A DNA stretch of 64,000 bases from an uncultured Collinsella sp. (GTDB lineage: Bacteria; Actinomycetota; Coriobacteriia; Coriobacteriales; Coriobacteriaceae), in contig URPK01000009.1 in assembly GCA_900549715.1 (NCBI GenBank), positions 1-64,000 of the forward strand, given 5' to 3'. This document shows, piece after piece, positions 22,787-31,175 of this stretch; position 1 is the first letter of the stretch; the number at the start of each line of letters is the position of its first letter. A model generated the notes under the pieces. That model had not been told where the DNA came from, did no database searches, and was given only the letters and a program-made list of their open reading frames with translations. The position numbers were made by a program, and so were the translations under genes.

Positions 22787-23593
22787 CTACCAAACGCGTG
22801 CGATAGCGAGGCCATCGACTGCTGCGGCGCCGGCGCGCTTGAGTTCCGCCGAAGCCGCGGCCATCGTCGCACCCGTGGTGATAACGTCGTCGATAAGCAG
22901 CAGGCGGCGGCCCCGCACGTCCTCAACGGTCTCGTACATGCCTCGGGCGCGTTCACGGCGTTCTTCACGACCGAGTTCACGCTGGTCGCCATGGCCGTAT
23001 TTAACGAGGGCGTCGAGCAACGGAACACCCGACAGCTCGCAAAATGGGCGCGCGATGGCTTCCATATGATCGAAGCCGCGTCGCCGAAACGCCGCCGCCG
23101 TCGCAGGCACAAACACCACTGCATCGGCGCCGGACAACACACCGCCAAAGCGATCGGGTGCCGCGACCTGGGCGTGTAAGGCGGTGTCGTATAGCAGCTC
23201 CGCCAGATACGGCGCCAGGCGTCGCTCGCCCGCGTCTTTGTACGCTTTAATGATCCGCGGCAGCGGATGCGTGTAAACAGCACATGCCAGGCACCGGTCG
23301 AGCGCTTCGGCCATCGCCAAGGACGTACCCTCGACCGAGCACTCGGTGCACAGCAAGTCTCCAAACGGGGCGCCGCATCGAGTGCAGCTATGCCGCGGGT
23401 CGATGAGCGCAAGCGCCGCCAAGCAGTCTTGGCAAATTAGCGCGCCGGAGCGCTCGCAGCCGGCGCATCGCGCAGGCGACAACGCCTCAAGCGCCTCGTG
23501 CGCCGCCAGGTCGGCAAACGGTAGCAATTCGTCCGCAAACGGCAGGATGCCGGCACCTTGCAGGCATCCCAACACATTCAAATGTCTCTTCAC
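22787..23593 (-). CDS. comF: ComF family phosphoribosyltransferase-like protein
   Basis: This 268-residue protein has an N-terminal zinc-finger region with Cys pairs (ARCAGCERSG, CTRCGAPFGDLLCTEC) and a C-terminal phosphoribosyltransferase domain ending in the PRPP-binding LLLIDDVITTGATMAAA. VPATAAAFRRRGFDH is the ComF/GntX region. ComFC proteins act in DNA uptake, probably as helpers of the translocated strand; here natural competence is only a possibility. The start is GTG 23593. Its Shine-Dalgarno GGGAGG lies inside the 3' arm of a hairpin (23599-23630), suggesting translational control. It is 103 bases downstream of ricT on the same strand. Confidence 0.9.
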   Translation of the reverse strand: MKRHLNVLGCLQGAGILPFADELLPFADLAAHEALEALSPARCAGCERSGALICQDCLAALALIDPRHSCTRCGAPFGDLLCTECSVEGTSLAMAEALDRCLACAVYTHPLPRIIKAYKDAGERRLAPYLAELLYDTALHAQVAAPDRFGGVLSGADAVVFVPATAAAFRRRGFDHMEAIARPFCELSGVPLLDALVKYGHGDQRELGREERRERARGMYETVEDVRGRRLLLIDDVITTGATMAAASAELKRAGAAAVDGLAIARVW

Positions 23594-23598
23594 GACAC

Positions 23599-23630
23599 AA
23601 CCCTCCCTACGTTCGGTCGCAGGGAGGGTT
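23599..23630 (-). promoter_or_regulatory. Hairpin covering the comF ribosome-binding site
   Basis: On the - strand AACCCTCCCT pairs perfectly with AGGGAGGGTT across a 12-base loop. The second arm is the only Shine-Dalgarno for comF and ends five bases before the GTG start. The hairpin could block translation, or act as a weak terminator after ricT; the T-run required for termination is poor. Confidence 0.55.
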
Positions 23631-23695
23631 GTTGATTCAGCGCTATGGTACCCCGACGCATTTGGGGTCAGGCAGGTTAAATCCGCTCGCGGGCG

Positions 23696-25396
23696 TTATT
23701 CACCGGTAGGCGGTTGTGGCGCAGACGAAGACGGGGTCGAACCCTCGCCACCATCTTGACGCGGCTTGCGGGAACGACGACGGCGACGGCGCTTCTGGCC
23801 CTGGTCGGCCGAACCCTCGCCACCACGATCTTCGCGCGACTCGCGTTCGTCGCGAGCAGCGCCGCGCGCGGCCTTGGCAGCCGCCCCTCCGCCATCTCCG
23901 GGGCGACGACGCGTGACCTTGACCTCGCCATCCGAGACCTGATCGGCCACGGAGGGCACCGAGGGCTTTTGCTGCGTGCCCGAGGAATGGCGACGACGCG
24001 GACGCGAGGCGCGCTCGTCATCGTTGCGCTGCTTGCCACCCTTGTCGGCAGGCGCAACGGAACCCGAACCACCCTTGGGGGCGGCACCGGCTTCGCGAGC
24101 AGCTGCGGCGCGGAAGGCGTCCTCGCGCTCCTCGCTCGACAAATGGCGGCGGCGACGGCGCGTGGGATTCATGCCACCGCCGCGGTTTTGCTGCTGGGGC
24201 TGCTGAGCCTCGCGCTCGCGGGAGGAGTTCTTGCCTGTGGGAGCGGCCTCGCCGGCATCGCCCGCACCCGAGCGCTTGCGGCGGCGACGTCCACCGGCAG
24301 CCTCCTCAGCCTCGGGTGCCTCGGCCTTGCCACGACCCTTACCGCGGCCACGGCCCTCGCCCTGGCTCTGACCGGCACGGGTATCGGCGTCCGCATCGCG
24401 ACGACGGCGCTTGGGCATCGATGTACCGGCCAGACGGTCGGCACTCGACAGGCCATCGCCCACGTCGACGCCGTTCTCGCGGTCGAGCTCCATAAGCGCC
24501 AGGCGCATCTCGGGCGACTCGATACGCTCGAGCACATCGCGCGTCACACAGTCGGGGCGGCAGTTGCAGCCCTGCTCGGCGGCCTTCTTTTTGCAGCCCT
24601 CAGAGCAGGTCATGTCGGCCAGGTTGACCTTAAAGACTTTGCCGTTCTCCAGGCGCAACACCAGCTGTTCACGCGGGGTGTCATATTCCTGGATGCGCGC
24701 CTTGCCAAGCGGCGTATCGATCAGCGTCTTCTTTTTGGGCGCGCGGCTCTTAAAGTCCTTGTACGCCTCGAACTCGTAGCGCAGGCAGCACATCAGGCGA
24801 CCGCAGACGCCGCTAATCTTGGACGAGTTGAGCGGCAGGTCCTGCTCTTTTGCCATGCGGATCGAAACCGGCTCAAACTGTCCGCCAAAGCGTGTGCAGC
24901 AGAGCTCCTGGCCGCACTGGGCATAGCCGCCCACCAGGCGGGTCTCGTCACGCACGCCAATCTGGCGCATGTCGACGCGAATGTGCAGCGTCGAGGACAG
25001 GTCCTTGACGAGCTGACGGAAATCGACGCGTTCCTCGGCAGCAAAGTAGAACACGGCCTTCTCGCCGCCAAACAGGTACTCGACGCCGACCGGCTTCATC
25101 TCGAGGTCGAGCTCCTTGACCAGGCGGCGGAAGTCGACCATGGCCTCGTCACCTTGGATAGCCAGGTCGTCGGCAAGCTGCAGGTCGATGTCGCTCGCCA
25201 CGCGCAGCACGGGCTTGAGCGGCTGACCGATCTCGTCTTGCGGCACCTCGAAGGGATCGGCCGTGACCAGGCCGATCTCGGTTCCGCGCTCGGTAGAACA
25301 AATGGCATAATCGGCCTCGAGGATATCCAGATCCTGTGGGTCGAACCACAGGTCGCGCGAGGCGTAGGTAAACTTAACGGGTACGACTAACGGCAT
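23696..25396 (-). CDS. ricT: PSP1-domain protein RicT (YaaT) with a long basic tail
   Basis: The first ~300 residues match RicT/YaaT: a beta-rich N-terminus, then VGGYAQCGQELCCTRFGGQF and SKISGVCGRLMCCLRYEFEA, whose Cys residues bind Fe-S clusters in the Bacillus Y-complex. Another Cys group (CSEGCKKKAAEQGCNCRPDC) follows. In Bacillus the RicA-RicF-RicT complex promotes RNase Y activity and mRNA maturation. The last ~230 residues are low-complexity, rich in Arg, Gly, Ala and Glu (KRRRRDADADTR, RGRGKGRGK, KRRRRRRSRKPR), probably disordered and RNA-binding. The ATG overlaps the holB stop by ten bases, as part of the chain tmk-holB-ricT. Confidence 0.92.
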   Translation of the reverse strand: MPLVVPVKFTYASRDLWFDPQDLDILEADYAICSTERGTEIGLVTADPFEVPQDEIGQPLKPVLRVASDIDLQLADDLAIQGDEAMVDFRRLVKELDLEMKPVGVEYLFGGEKAVFYFAAEERVDFRQLVKDLSSTLHIRVDMRQIGVRDETRLVGGYAQCGQELCCTRFGGQFEPVSIRMAKEQDLPLNSSKISGVCGRLMCCLRYEFEAYKDFKSRAPKKKTLIDTPLGKARIQEYDTPREQLVLRLENGKVFKVNLADMTCSEGCKKKAAEQGCNCRPDCVTRDVLERIESPEMRLALMELDRENGVDVGDGLSSADRLAGTSMPKRRRRDADADTRAGQSQGEGRGRGKGRGKAEAPEAEEAAGGRRRRKRSGAGDAGEAAPTGKNSSREREAQQPQQQNRGGGMNPTRRRRRHLSSEEREDAFRAAAAREAGAAPKGGSGSVAPADKGGKQRNDDERASRPRRRHSSGTQQKPSVPSVADQVSDGEVKVTRRRPGDGGGAAAKAARGAARDERESREDRGGEGSADQGQKRRRRRRSRKPRQDGGEGSTPSSSAPQPPTGE

Positions 25397-26514
25397 TTCA
25401 GTGCCTTCCTGATATCGAACAGCATGACCTCGATGGCCAGCTGGGGAGTAACGTTTCTGGCGATGTTGCGCTCAGCGGTGGCAACCGCCTCGAGCGCCTG
25501 GGTGGCACCCGCAACATTCGTCGCCGCGGCAAGCCGCCCGATCGTGTCGCGCACGTCCTCGTTCACAACGTCTGCCGCCTCATTCTGAAGCGTCAGCAGC
25601 ACGTCGCGCATGAGCGTCCGCGCGCTCGCCAGCGCTTCCATGATACCCGAACGCTCGCGCGCGTTGAGTTCGCGCTTGTTGCGGTCCTCAAGCTGCTTCA
25701 ATGCTCCACGCGACAGGTAGTCGGCGTTTTGCTCGAGCACCTTTTCCTGCGTGGACTTGACCTCGGCGAGCGGCGCCTTGACGGCGACGATGAGCGACTT
25801 GGCGCGACTGAGCACATCGGCCTCATCGGCAGCGATGAGTGAATCGATGGCGCGAACCATCTGACGGCGGGCGTCCTGGCGCTCGGCGCTCTTGAGGAAC
25901 TCGATGCCACGCGTGGGGCTTCCCGCCACGGCAACGGCCATACGGCAACGCGCAGGGTCCTGACCGGTGGCACGGCTCACGGCCTGCGCGGCGACGGCGG
26001 GCGATACCAGCCGAAACGGCACGCACTGGCAACGACTCACGATAGTGGGCAGCATCACGTCTGCCGAGGTGCCCAGCAGGATGAACATGACGCCCTCGGG
26101 CGGCTCCTCGAGCGTTTTGAGCAGTGCGTTGGCGGTGTTGGCGCGCAGTTGCTCGGCACGGTCGATGATGTAGACCTTAGCCTTGGCGCGGATGGGCGCC
26201 AAGGGCACGTCGTCGAGCAGCTCGCGGGTCTGCGCGATGAGGTAGCCCGTGGCGCTCTCGGGCGTGTAATAGTGCACGTCGGGATGCGTATGGCGCGCGA
26301 CGCGCACGCAGCTGTCGCACGAGCCACAGCCGTCCCGCTCGCACAGGAAGGCTTGGGCGAGCGCCCATGCGGCGTCGAGTTTACCGGCACCGGGCGCGCC
26401 CAAAAACAGGTAGGCGTGCGATGCACGGCCGCTTGCAATGGCATTGGTCAAAAAGTTGCGCACGCGTTCCTGGGTGTCGAGCTTGGCGAGCAGGCTTGCC
26501 TGAGCGGGGGCCAT
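25387..26514 (-). CDS. holB: DNA polymerase III delta-prime subunit
   Basis: This 375-residue clamp-loader subunit has an AAA+ fold: a modified P-loop FLGAPGAGKLDAAWALAQAF, zinc-binding CERDGCGSCDSCVRVARH, the VYIIDRAEQLRANTANALLK box and sensor region LLGTSADVMLPTIVSRCQCV. Delta-prime opens and loads the sliding clamp at the replication fork. ATG 26514 overlaps the tmk end by a few bases (TAA at 26516-26518, ATG 26512-26514), so it is translated in step with tmk. The frame extends upstream, but that is within tmk. Confidence 0.92.
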   Translation of the reverse strand: MAPAQASLLAKLDTQERVRNFLTNAIASGRASHAYLFLGAPGAGKLDAAWALAQAFLCERDGCGSCDSCVRVARHTHPDVHYYTPESATGYLIAQTRELLDDVPLAPIRAKAKVYIIDRAEQLRANTANALLKTLEEPPEGVMFILLGTSADVMLPTIVSRCQCVPFRLVSPAVAAQAVSRATGQDPARCRMAVAVAGSPTRGIEFLKSAERQDARRQMVRAIDSLIAADEADVLSRAKSLIVAVKAPLAEVKSTQEKVLEQNADYLSRGALKQLEDRNKRELNARERSGIMEALASARTLMRDVLLTLQNEAADVVNEDVRDTIGRLAAATNVAGATQALEAVATAERNIARNVTPQLAIEVMLFDIRKALKCR

Positions 26515-26515
26515 G

Positions 26516-27199
26516 TTACTCAGCCTCCTGGGCAAGCGCGGCGACGACGGCATCCTGCGGGATATCGAGGCCGTACGCGCGAACCTGCTCGACCGTCTGC
26601 GCGAAGACGTCCTCGATCGGCGCAGTGGCGTCGATGAGCTTTACGCGGGCGGGTTCCTCAGCAGCAATAGCGCAAAATCCCTGGTAGACGCGTTCTTGGA
26701 AGGCCATGCCCTTTGCCTCCATGCGGTCGGCCGCGCCACGGGCTGCCATGCGCAACGCCGCTTGCTCGGGCGTGATGTGGTAGACGAGCGTGAGCGCTGG
26801 GTGTGTTCCCGCGACGGCCAGGTTGTTGGCATCGCGCACTATCTGGCGATCGAGGCCGTCGGCAAACGCCTGGTAGCAGGTCGTGGAATCGTAGAAGCGA
26901 TCGCACAGGACCACCTTGCCGGCCGCGAGGGCAGGCGCGATAACCTCGTGCACTAGCTGGGCGCGCGCGGCCTCGTAGAGCAACAGCTCGCAAGTATCGC
27001 CCATTGCCGTGTTGGCGGAATCGAGCAGCAGGGCACGAATCTTCTCGCTGATGGCGGTGCCGCCCGGCTCGCGCAGAGTTACGACCTGATAGCCAGCGAG
27101 GTCGAGCGCGCGGGCCAGCAGGCGCGCCTGCGTGGATTTGCCGGCGCCGTCGACGCCCTCGAGCGTGATAAAGCTATGTTGAGCGGGCTCAAAAGCCAT
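26516..27199 (-). CDS. tmk: Thymidylate kinase
   Basis: This 227-residue kinase converts dTMP to dTDP with ATP. The P-loop LEGVDGAGKSTQARLLA lies at residues 13-29, the DR(Y/F) box is in VVLCDRFYDSTTCYQAFADG, and the lid is ARGAADRMEAKG. The gene order tmk-holB-ricT is conserved in many Gram-positive bacteria. It is the first gene of this transcription unit; a palindromic repeat (27302-27357) lies upstream. Confidence 0.95.
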   Translation of the reverse strand: MAFEPAQHSFITLEGVDGAGKSTQARLLARALDLAGYQVVTLREPGGTAISEKIRALLLDSANTAMGDTCELLLYEAARAQLVHEVIAPALAAGKVVLCDRFYDSTTCYQAFADGLDRQIVRDANNLAVAGTHPALTLVYHITPEQAALRMAARGAADRMEAKGMAFQERVYQGFCAIAAEEPARVKLIDATAPIEDVFAQTVEQVRAYGLDIPQDAVVAALAQEAE

Positions 27200-27301
27200 G
27201 AGCGCAGCCCCTTCCTACAAGGCGCGAAAATGCAAGTTATAGCAACCAAGCCATGATACCCCAGCGTCCGGCGCACCCCAAATCGAACCTAGTCATTAGG
27301 G

Positions 27302-27357
27302 CGGCAGTTAGGGACGTTCCTAAACTGCCGGCCGAAAAGGAACGTCCCCAACTGCCG
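27302..27357. repeat. GGGACGTTCC-type dispersed palindromic repeat
   Basis: CGGCAGTTAGGGACGTTCC and GGAACGTCCCCAACTGCCG form long inverted arms around an 18-base centre. The same core recurs in the intergenic regions at 28399, 35873, 52486 and 54805. It resembles REP elements mobilised by RAYT transposases; no such transposase is in the window. Confidence 0.7.
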
Positions 27358-27417
27358 GCTTTTTGAGCGCTGGGTATAATCATCGTATTGATTTGAAATG
27401 TGGCGAAAGGAGTGGCA

Positions 27418-28401
27418 ATGTCTCGGTATTGCGCCTCGTGCGGCAAACTTCTTGCAGATGATGCCAAGTTCTGCACCTCGTGCGGTACACCCATTGAACA
27501 GATAGCCGCGGGCAATAGACAGCCCGCGTTTGAGCAGACCGTCTCCCTCGATACGCCGCAGGCTAAGCCGGACGATCCCCTCGCCTATCGCCCCGACCCC
27601 GCTGCTGCCCCCGCAGAGGTCGAAACGACACGGCGTATGTCCGTCACGGGTACCTCAACCCAACAGCAACCGGCATCTGCATACGCGCCCGCTTCGCCAC
27701 AGGCAGCCGCCCCCAAAAAGAGCGGCACCAAGCTGCTTATCGCCATTGTCGTTGTGCTGGTGGCAATCATCATCGCCCTGGTCGTTTTCTTTGTGATCAA
27801 GCCTTTCGACAACGCTGCCACGCAAACGACTGCCGAGATTACCAAGCCGCACCACGATGTTGACGCCGATGACCTTAAGCCCCTCGGCGACCCCAATAGC
27901 CTTTACGACGATGACGATGATGACGACGAGGATGGCGGCGCAGCGACCCTCTCCGAGCAAAACCTCTACCGTCGCCTAGGCGAATACTACGATCTGCTCG
28001 AAGATCTCGATAGCCAGGTCCGTGCCTGCGCGCAGGCCTTCAATGGCAGCTATCTGGAAGAAGATCGCACCACCCGCCAAAATCTCGCCGACGTCGCCGA
28101 GCGCACGGAGGACACCATCGAGCAGTATTACGATATCGTCGAGGACCTGGACGTCCCTGCGAGCTCCAAGAACTACAGCTCCTGGAAAGACATCATTGCC
28201 CTGTATGACGACTTGGATCGCCGTATCGACGCGATCTGCGATGCCTGGGAGATCAGCCTGAAATACGCCAAGCCTGCGGACCACAAGAATGAGATCGTGG
28301 CGCCGCTGTCGCGCGACAACGTGGCGGGCACCAATGACAATAAGTACCGCCTAGACTTTGAGGAGCGCTATCCCGGCGCCAAACCCGTCGAAGTGAACTA
28401 G
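27418..28401 (+). CDS. Zinc-ribbon single-pass membrane protein
   Basis: This 327-residue protein starts at ATG 27418, five bases after AAGGAG. The N-terminal zinc ribbon MSRYCASCGKLL...FCTSCGTPI has two CxxC pairs. A Pro/Ala/Gln-rich linker leads to one membrane helix (LLIAIVVVLVAIIIALVVFF, near residues 108-128). The rest lies outside the cell: an Asp run (DDDDDDD) and an all-helical domain (EQNLYRRLGEYYDLLEDLDS). It belongs to the widespread zinc-ribbon, TM and extracytoplasmic-domain architecture of unknown function. It ends with its own terminator (28464-28491). Confidence 0.82.
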   Translation: MSRYCASCGKLLADDAKFCTSCGTPIEQIAAGNRQPAFEQTVSLDTPQAKPDDPLAYRPDPAAAPAEVETTRRMSVTGTSTQQQPASAYAPASPQAAAPKKSGTKLLIAIVVVLVAIIIALVVFFVIKPFDNAATQTTAEITKPHHDVDADDLKPLGDPNSLYDDDDDDDEDGGAATLSEQNLYRRLGEYYDLLEDLDSQVRACAQAFNGSYLEEDRTTRQNLADVAERTEDTIEQYYDIVEDLDVPASSKNYSSWKDIIALYDDLDRRIDAICDAWEISLKYAKPADHKNEIVAPLSRDNVAGTNDNKYRLDFEERYPGAKPVEVN

Positions 28402-28452
28402 TCGCATGCGACGTTCTCAAACGACTAGTCATTAAAGAACGTCCCCAATGAC
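28399..28452. repeat. GACGTTCT-type dispersed palindromic repeat
   Basis: GCGACGTTCTCAAACGACTAG is partially mirrored by AAAGAACGTCCCC, with GTCATT/AATGAC arms. It is a divergent member of the family also seen at 35873 and 52541. Confidence 0.6.
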
Positions 28453-28463
28453 TGCCTAGAAAA

Positions 28464-28491
28464 CGAGCGAGGATCTTGAGGTCCTCGCTCG
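28464..28491 (+). terminator. Rho-independent terminator
   Basis: CGAGCGAGGA-TCTTGAGG-TCCTCGCTCG is followed by TTTTTGTTTT on the + strand. It ends the zinc-ribbon gene and lies between it and the convergent topoisomerase gene. Confidence 0.92.
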
Positions 28492-28523
28492 TTTTTGTTT
28501 TGGGCAATGTTTCGGCTGCGCCG

Positions 28524-31121
28524 CTACTTGTCGGCGGCCGCCTTCTTGGTCGTCGTCTTTTTGGCGGTCGTCTTCTTGGCCGCCGTGGCCTTCTTTGCCG
28601 CCGTCGTCTTCTTTGCCGCCGTGGCCTTCTTCGCCGCGCTCGCCTTGGTTGTGGTCTTGCGACCGCGGGCGGGCTTCTTCTCCTTGGTCGGGCAGTCCAT
28701 GTTGACGCAGATACGCCACGGACCGCGCGCCGTGTTGACCACCACGATGGGGGCGCCGCACTCGGGGCAGGTCTCGCCCGTCGCCTCGAGCTTGCCGCGC
28801 GCCGGCAGCGGATAGCTCACGCCGCAGTCATCGTAGTTGGTGCAGCGGATAAAGCGCTTGCCGCTCTTCTCGCTCTTGTGCGCGATCAGGTCGCCGTGAC
28901 GTCCGGCCTCGGCACACACCTTGCACTCGCCCACCTTAAGATCGGGCTCGTAGTTGGTGGGGCACGTGGGGTTCACGCAGATCTCGAAGGCCTTCTGGCG
29001 GAATGGCTGGCACTTGATGCGCGGCGCGCCGCACTCGGGGCACACGGCGGCCTCGCCCTCGAGCGGGCTCACCTTGACGCCACTCGGCACCGGATAGGTC
29101 ACGTCGCAGTCGGGCCAACCCATGCAGCCGATAAAGCTGCCGCGGGTCTTGGCGCTCGTCTTCATAACCAGGTCCTTGCCGCACTTGGGGCAGGCGCCCA
29201 CGCGCGCATCGGCCGTGACGGCGTCGCTGATGGCGTCGCCCAGCTCCTGCGTATGCTTGAGCAGCTCGTCGAGCACGCCGGCCAGCAGCGCACGCGAGTG
29301 CGTCACGACATGCTCTTCGGTGTCCTCGCCGCGCTCGACGCGAGTCATGTCGCCGTCGAGCTCGCTGGTCATATCGGGGCTCGTGATGCGCGGGGCAAAC
29401 TGCGTCAGCGCGTCAATGATGGCGATGCCCAGCTGGCTCGGCTCCACGGGATCGTTTTTGAGGTAGCGCACGGCGTACAGGCGCTCGATGATACTCGCGC
29501 GCGTGGACTTGGTGCCCAGGCCGCGCTTTTCCATCTCCTGCACGAGCTTGCCCTGGCTGTAGCGCGCGGGCGGCTCGGTCTGCTTGGCCTCAAGCTTAAT
29601 GTCGAACACGTCGACCGTGTCGCCCTGCTCAAGCGGCGGCATCTGCTCATCGCGCTTAAGACCGTACGGGTACGCCTCGCGGAAACCCGGGGTCACGAGC
29701 ACGTCGCCCGAGGCCACGAACGGCTCACCGTTCACATCGAGCTCGAGCTTGGTGTTCTCGATAGTCGCGGGACCCATGAGCGTCGCCAGGAAGCGACGGG
29801 CGATGAGGTCGTAGAGCTTGCGCTGGCCGCCATCGAGCGTGGACGGATCGCCCTCGCCCGTGGGGTAGATAGGCGGGTGGTCGGTGGTCTCGACCTTGCC
29901 GCGCGTGGGCTTCATGGGGCCGGCGAGCACCTTTTTGCACACGGGCGCCAGCGCCGGGTTGATCTTTGCCAGGTCGCTCACCACGGCGCCCAGATCGAGC
30001 GTCGCGGGATACACGGTGTTGTCGACACGCGGGTAGCTGATGAGACCGGCCATGTAGAGGGACTCGGCGATGCGCATGGTACGCGCAGGTGAGATGCCCT
30101 CGGCCGCGGCGGCAGCCTGCAGCGAGGTCGTCGCAAACGGCGTGGGCGGCTGCTGCTTACGCGAGCGCTTGGTCACCGCGGCGACGGTTGCCGTCGTAGC
30201 GCCGTCAACGTGACCGTACGCCGTCTCAGCAGCATCCTTGTCGGTAAAGCGCGCCGTCTTGTGCGCGATCTTAAAGCGATCGTCCTCGGCAGCGCCTTGC
30301 GCGGCGCCCATGCCGCGAATCTGCCAATAGTCCTCGGGCACAAACGCCATGCGCTCGCGCTCGCGCTCGACCACCAGGGCAAGCGTCGGCGTCTGCACGC
30401 GGCCGGCGGAACGCACGTTGCCAAAGCCGCCAAACTTGGCGAGCGTCAGGTAGCGCGTGAGCACCGCACCCCAAATGAGGTCGATGTGCTGACGGCTCTC
30501 GCCGGCGTCGGCCAGGTTCTGGTCGAGCGAGACAAGGTTATCGAAGGCCTGCGTGATCTCGGCCTTGGTAAACGAAGAATACTGGGCGCGGGCGACCGGC
30601 AAGTCGGGCGCCACCTCGCGCACCTTGTTGAGGGCGTCCGAACCGATCAGCTCGCCCTCGCGATCGAAGTCCGTGGCGATGATGACACTGTCGGACTTTT
30701 TGGCGAGGTTCTTGAGCGAGCGAATGAGCTCTTTCTCGGCCGGCAACTTAATGACGGGCGCCCAGGTGAGATAGGGCAGGCTCTCGAGCTTCCAGCCCTT
30801 GATGGAAATGCCATCGGCAAGGAACGGCTTGCGCTTGGTGTCGTACGGCGGGCGGGCCAGGCCATCGGGCATATCGGCCGGCAGCATTTCGCCGTCCTCC
30901 GTGACCGAATACCAGCCCAACTTTTTATCGAACAGCACACTGTCGCAAAAATCGGGTGCCAGGATGTGACCGGCAAGGCCGATCGTCACGCACTCCTCGC
31001 CCTTCCACTCAAAACGGTAGATGGCGGTGTTGTACACCTTGTCCTTTTTGGGCTTGCCCGTGGACAGACGCTCGGCGATCTGACGCGCGGCGTCGTTTTT
31101 CTCAGCGATGATGAGCTTCAA
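28524..31121 (-). CDS. Type IA DNA topoisomerase with zinc fingers and Lys/Ala/Thr tail
   Basis: This 865-residue protein has a Toprim domain at the N-terminus (MKLIIAEKNDAARQIAERL; ATDFDREGELIG near residues 149-160). It also has the SAGRVQTPTLALVVERERE box and the catalytic tyrosine in LISYPRVDNTVYP, where most bacterial TopA have SYxRTDS. The order and the VDNTVYP motif recall archaeal-type topoisomerase I. Four zinc-ribbon units follow (ACPKCGKDLV, VCPECGAPRI, ECKVCAEAGR, TCPECGAPIV). The extreme C-terminus is a histone-H1-like tail of KKAT/KKTT repeats. It relaxes negative supercoils or resolves single-strand links. hypB lies 54 bases upstream on the same strand. Confidence 0.88.
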   Translation of the reverse strand: MKLIIAEKNDAARQIAERLSTGKPKKDKVYNTAIYRFEWKGEECVTIGLAGHILAPDFCDSVLFDKKLGWYSVTEDGEMLPADMPDGLARPPYDTKRKPFLADGISIKGWKLESLPYLTWAPVIKLPAEKELIRSLKNLAKKSDSVIIATDFDREGELIGSDALNKVREVAPDLPVARAQYSSFTKAEITQAFDNLVSLDQNLADAGESRQHIDLIWGAVLTRYLTLAKFGGFGNVRSAGRVQTPTLALVVERERERMAFVPEDYWQIRGMGAAQGAAEDDRFKIAHKTARFTDKDAAETAYGHVDGATTATVAAVTKRSRKQQPPTPFATTSLQAAAAAEGISPARTMRIAESLYMAGLISYPRVDNTVYPATLDLGAVVSDLAKINPALAPVCKKVLAGPMKPTRGKVETTDHPPIYPTGEGDPSTLDGGQRKLYDLIARRFLATLMGPATIENTKLELDVNGEPFVASGDVLVTPGFREAYPYGLKRDEQMPPLEQGDTVDVFDIKLEAKQTEPPARYSQGKLVQEMEKRGLGTKSTRASIIERLYAVRYLKNDPVEPSQLGIAIIDALTQFAPRITSPDMTSELDGDMTRVERGEDTEEHVVTHSRALLAGVLDELLKHTQELGDAISDAVTADARVGACPKCGKDLVMKTSAKTRGSFIGCMGWPDCDVTYPVPSGVKVSPLEGEAAVCPECGAPRIKCQPFRQKAFEICVNPTCPTNYEPDLKVGECKVCAEAGRHGDLIAHKSEKSGKRFIRCTNYDDCGVSYPLPARGKLEATGETCPECGAPIVVVNTARGPWRICVNMDCPTKEKKPARGRKTTTKASAAKKATAAKKTTAAKKATAAKKTTAKKTTTKKAAADK

Positions 31122-31175
31122 AAGAGGCTCCTATCTCGTGTGTCTGCGGCTGCGCCCGCCCTCTTGGCGGCCGAC

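Noticed and set aside
22777..23412. Upstream extension of the nuclease-like gene into comF
   Set aside because: The extension is Arg/Ser/Cys-rich and out of frame with comF, which has complete ComF motifs; the GTG at 22776 is the sensible start.
28476..30092. 538-codon + strand frame opposite the topoisomerase gene
   Set aside because: A typical antisense shadow in a high-GC gene; composition is dominated by Arg, Leu, Ala, Gly and His with no motif.
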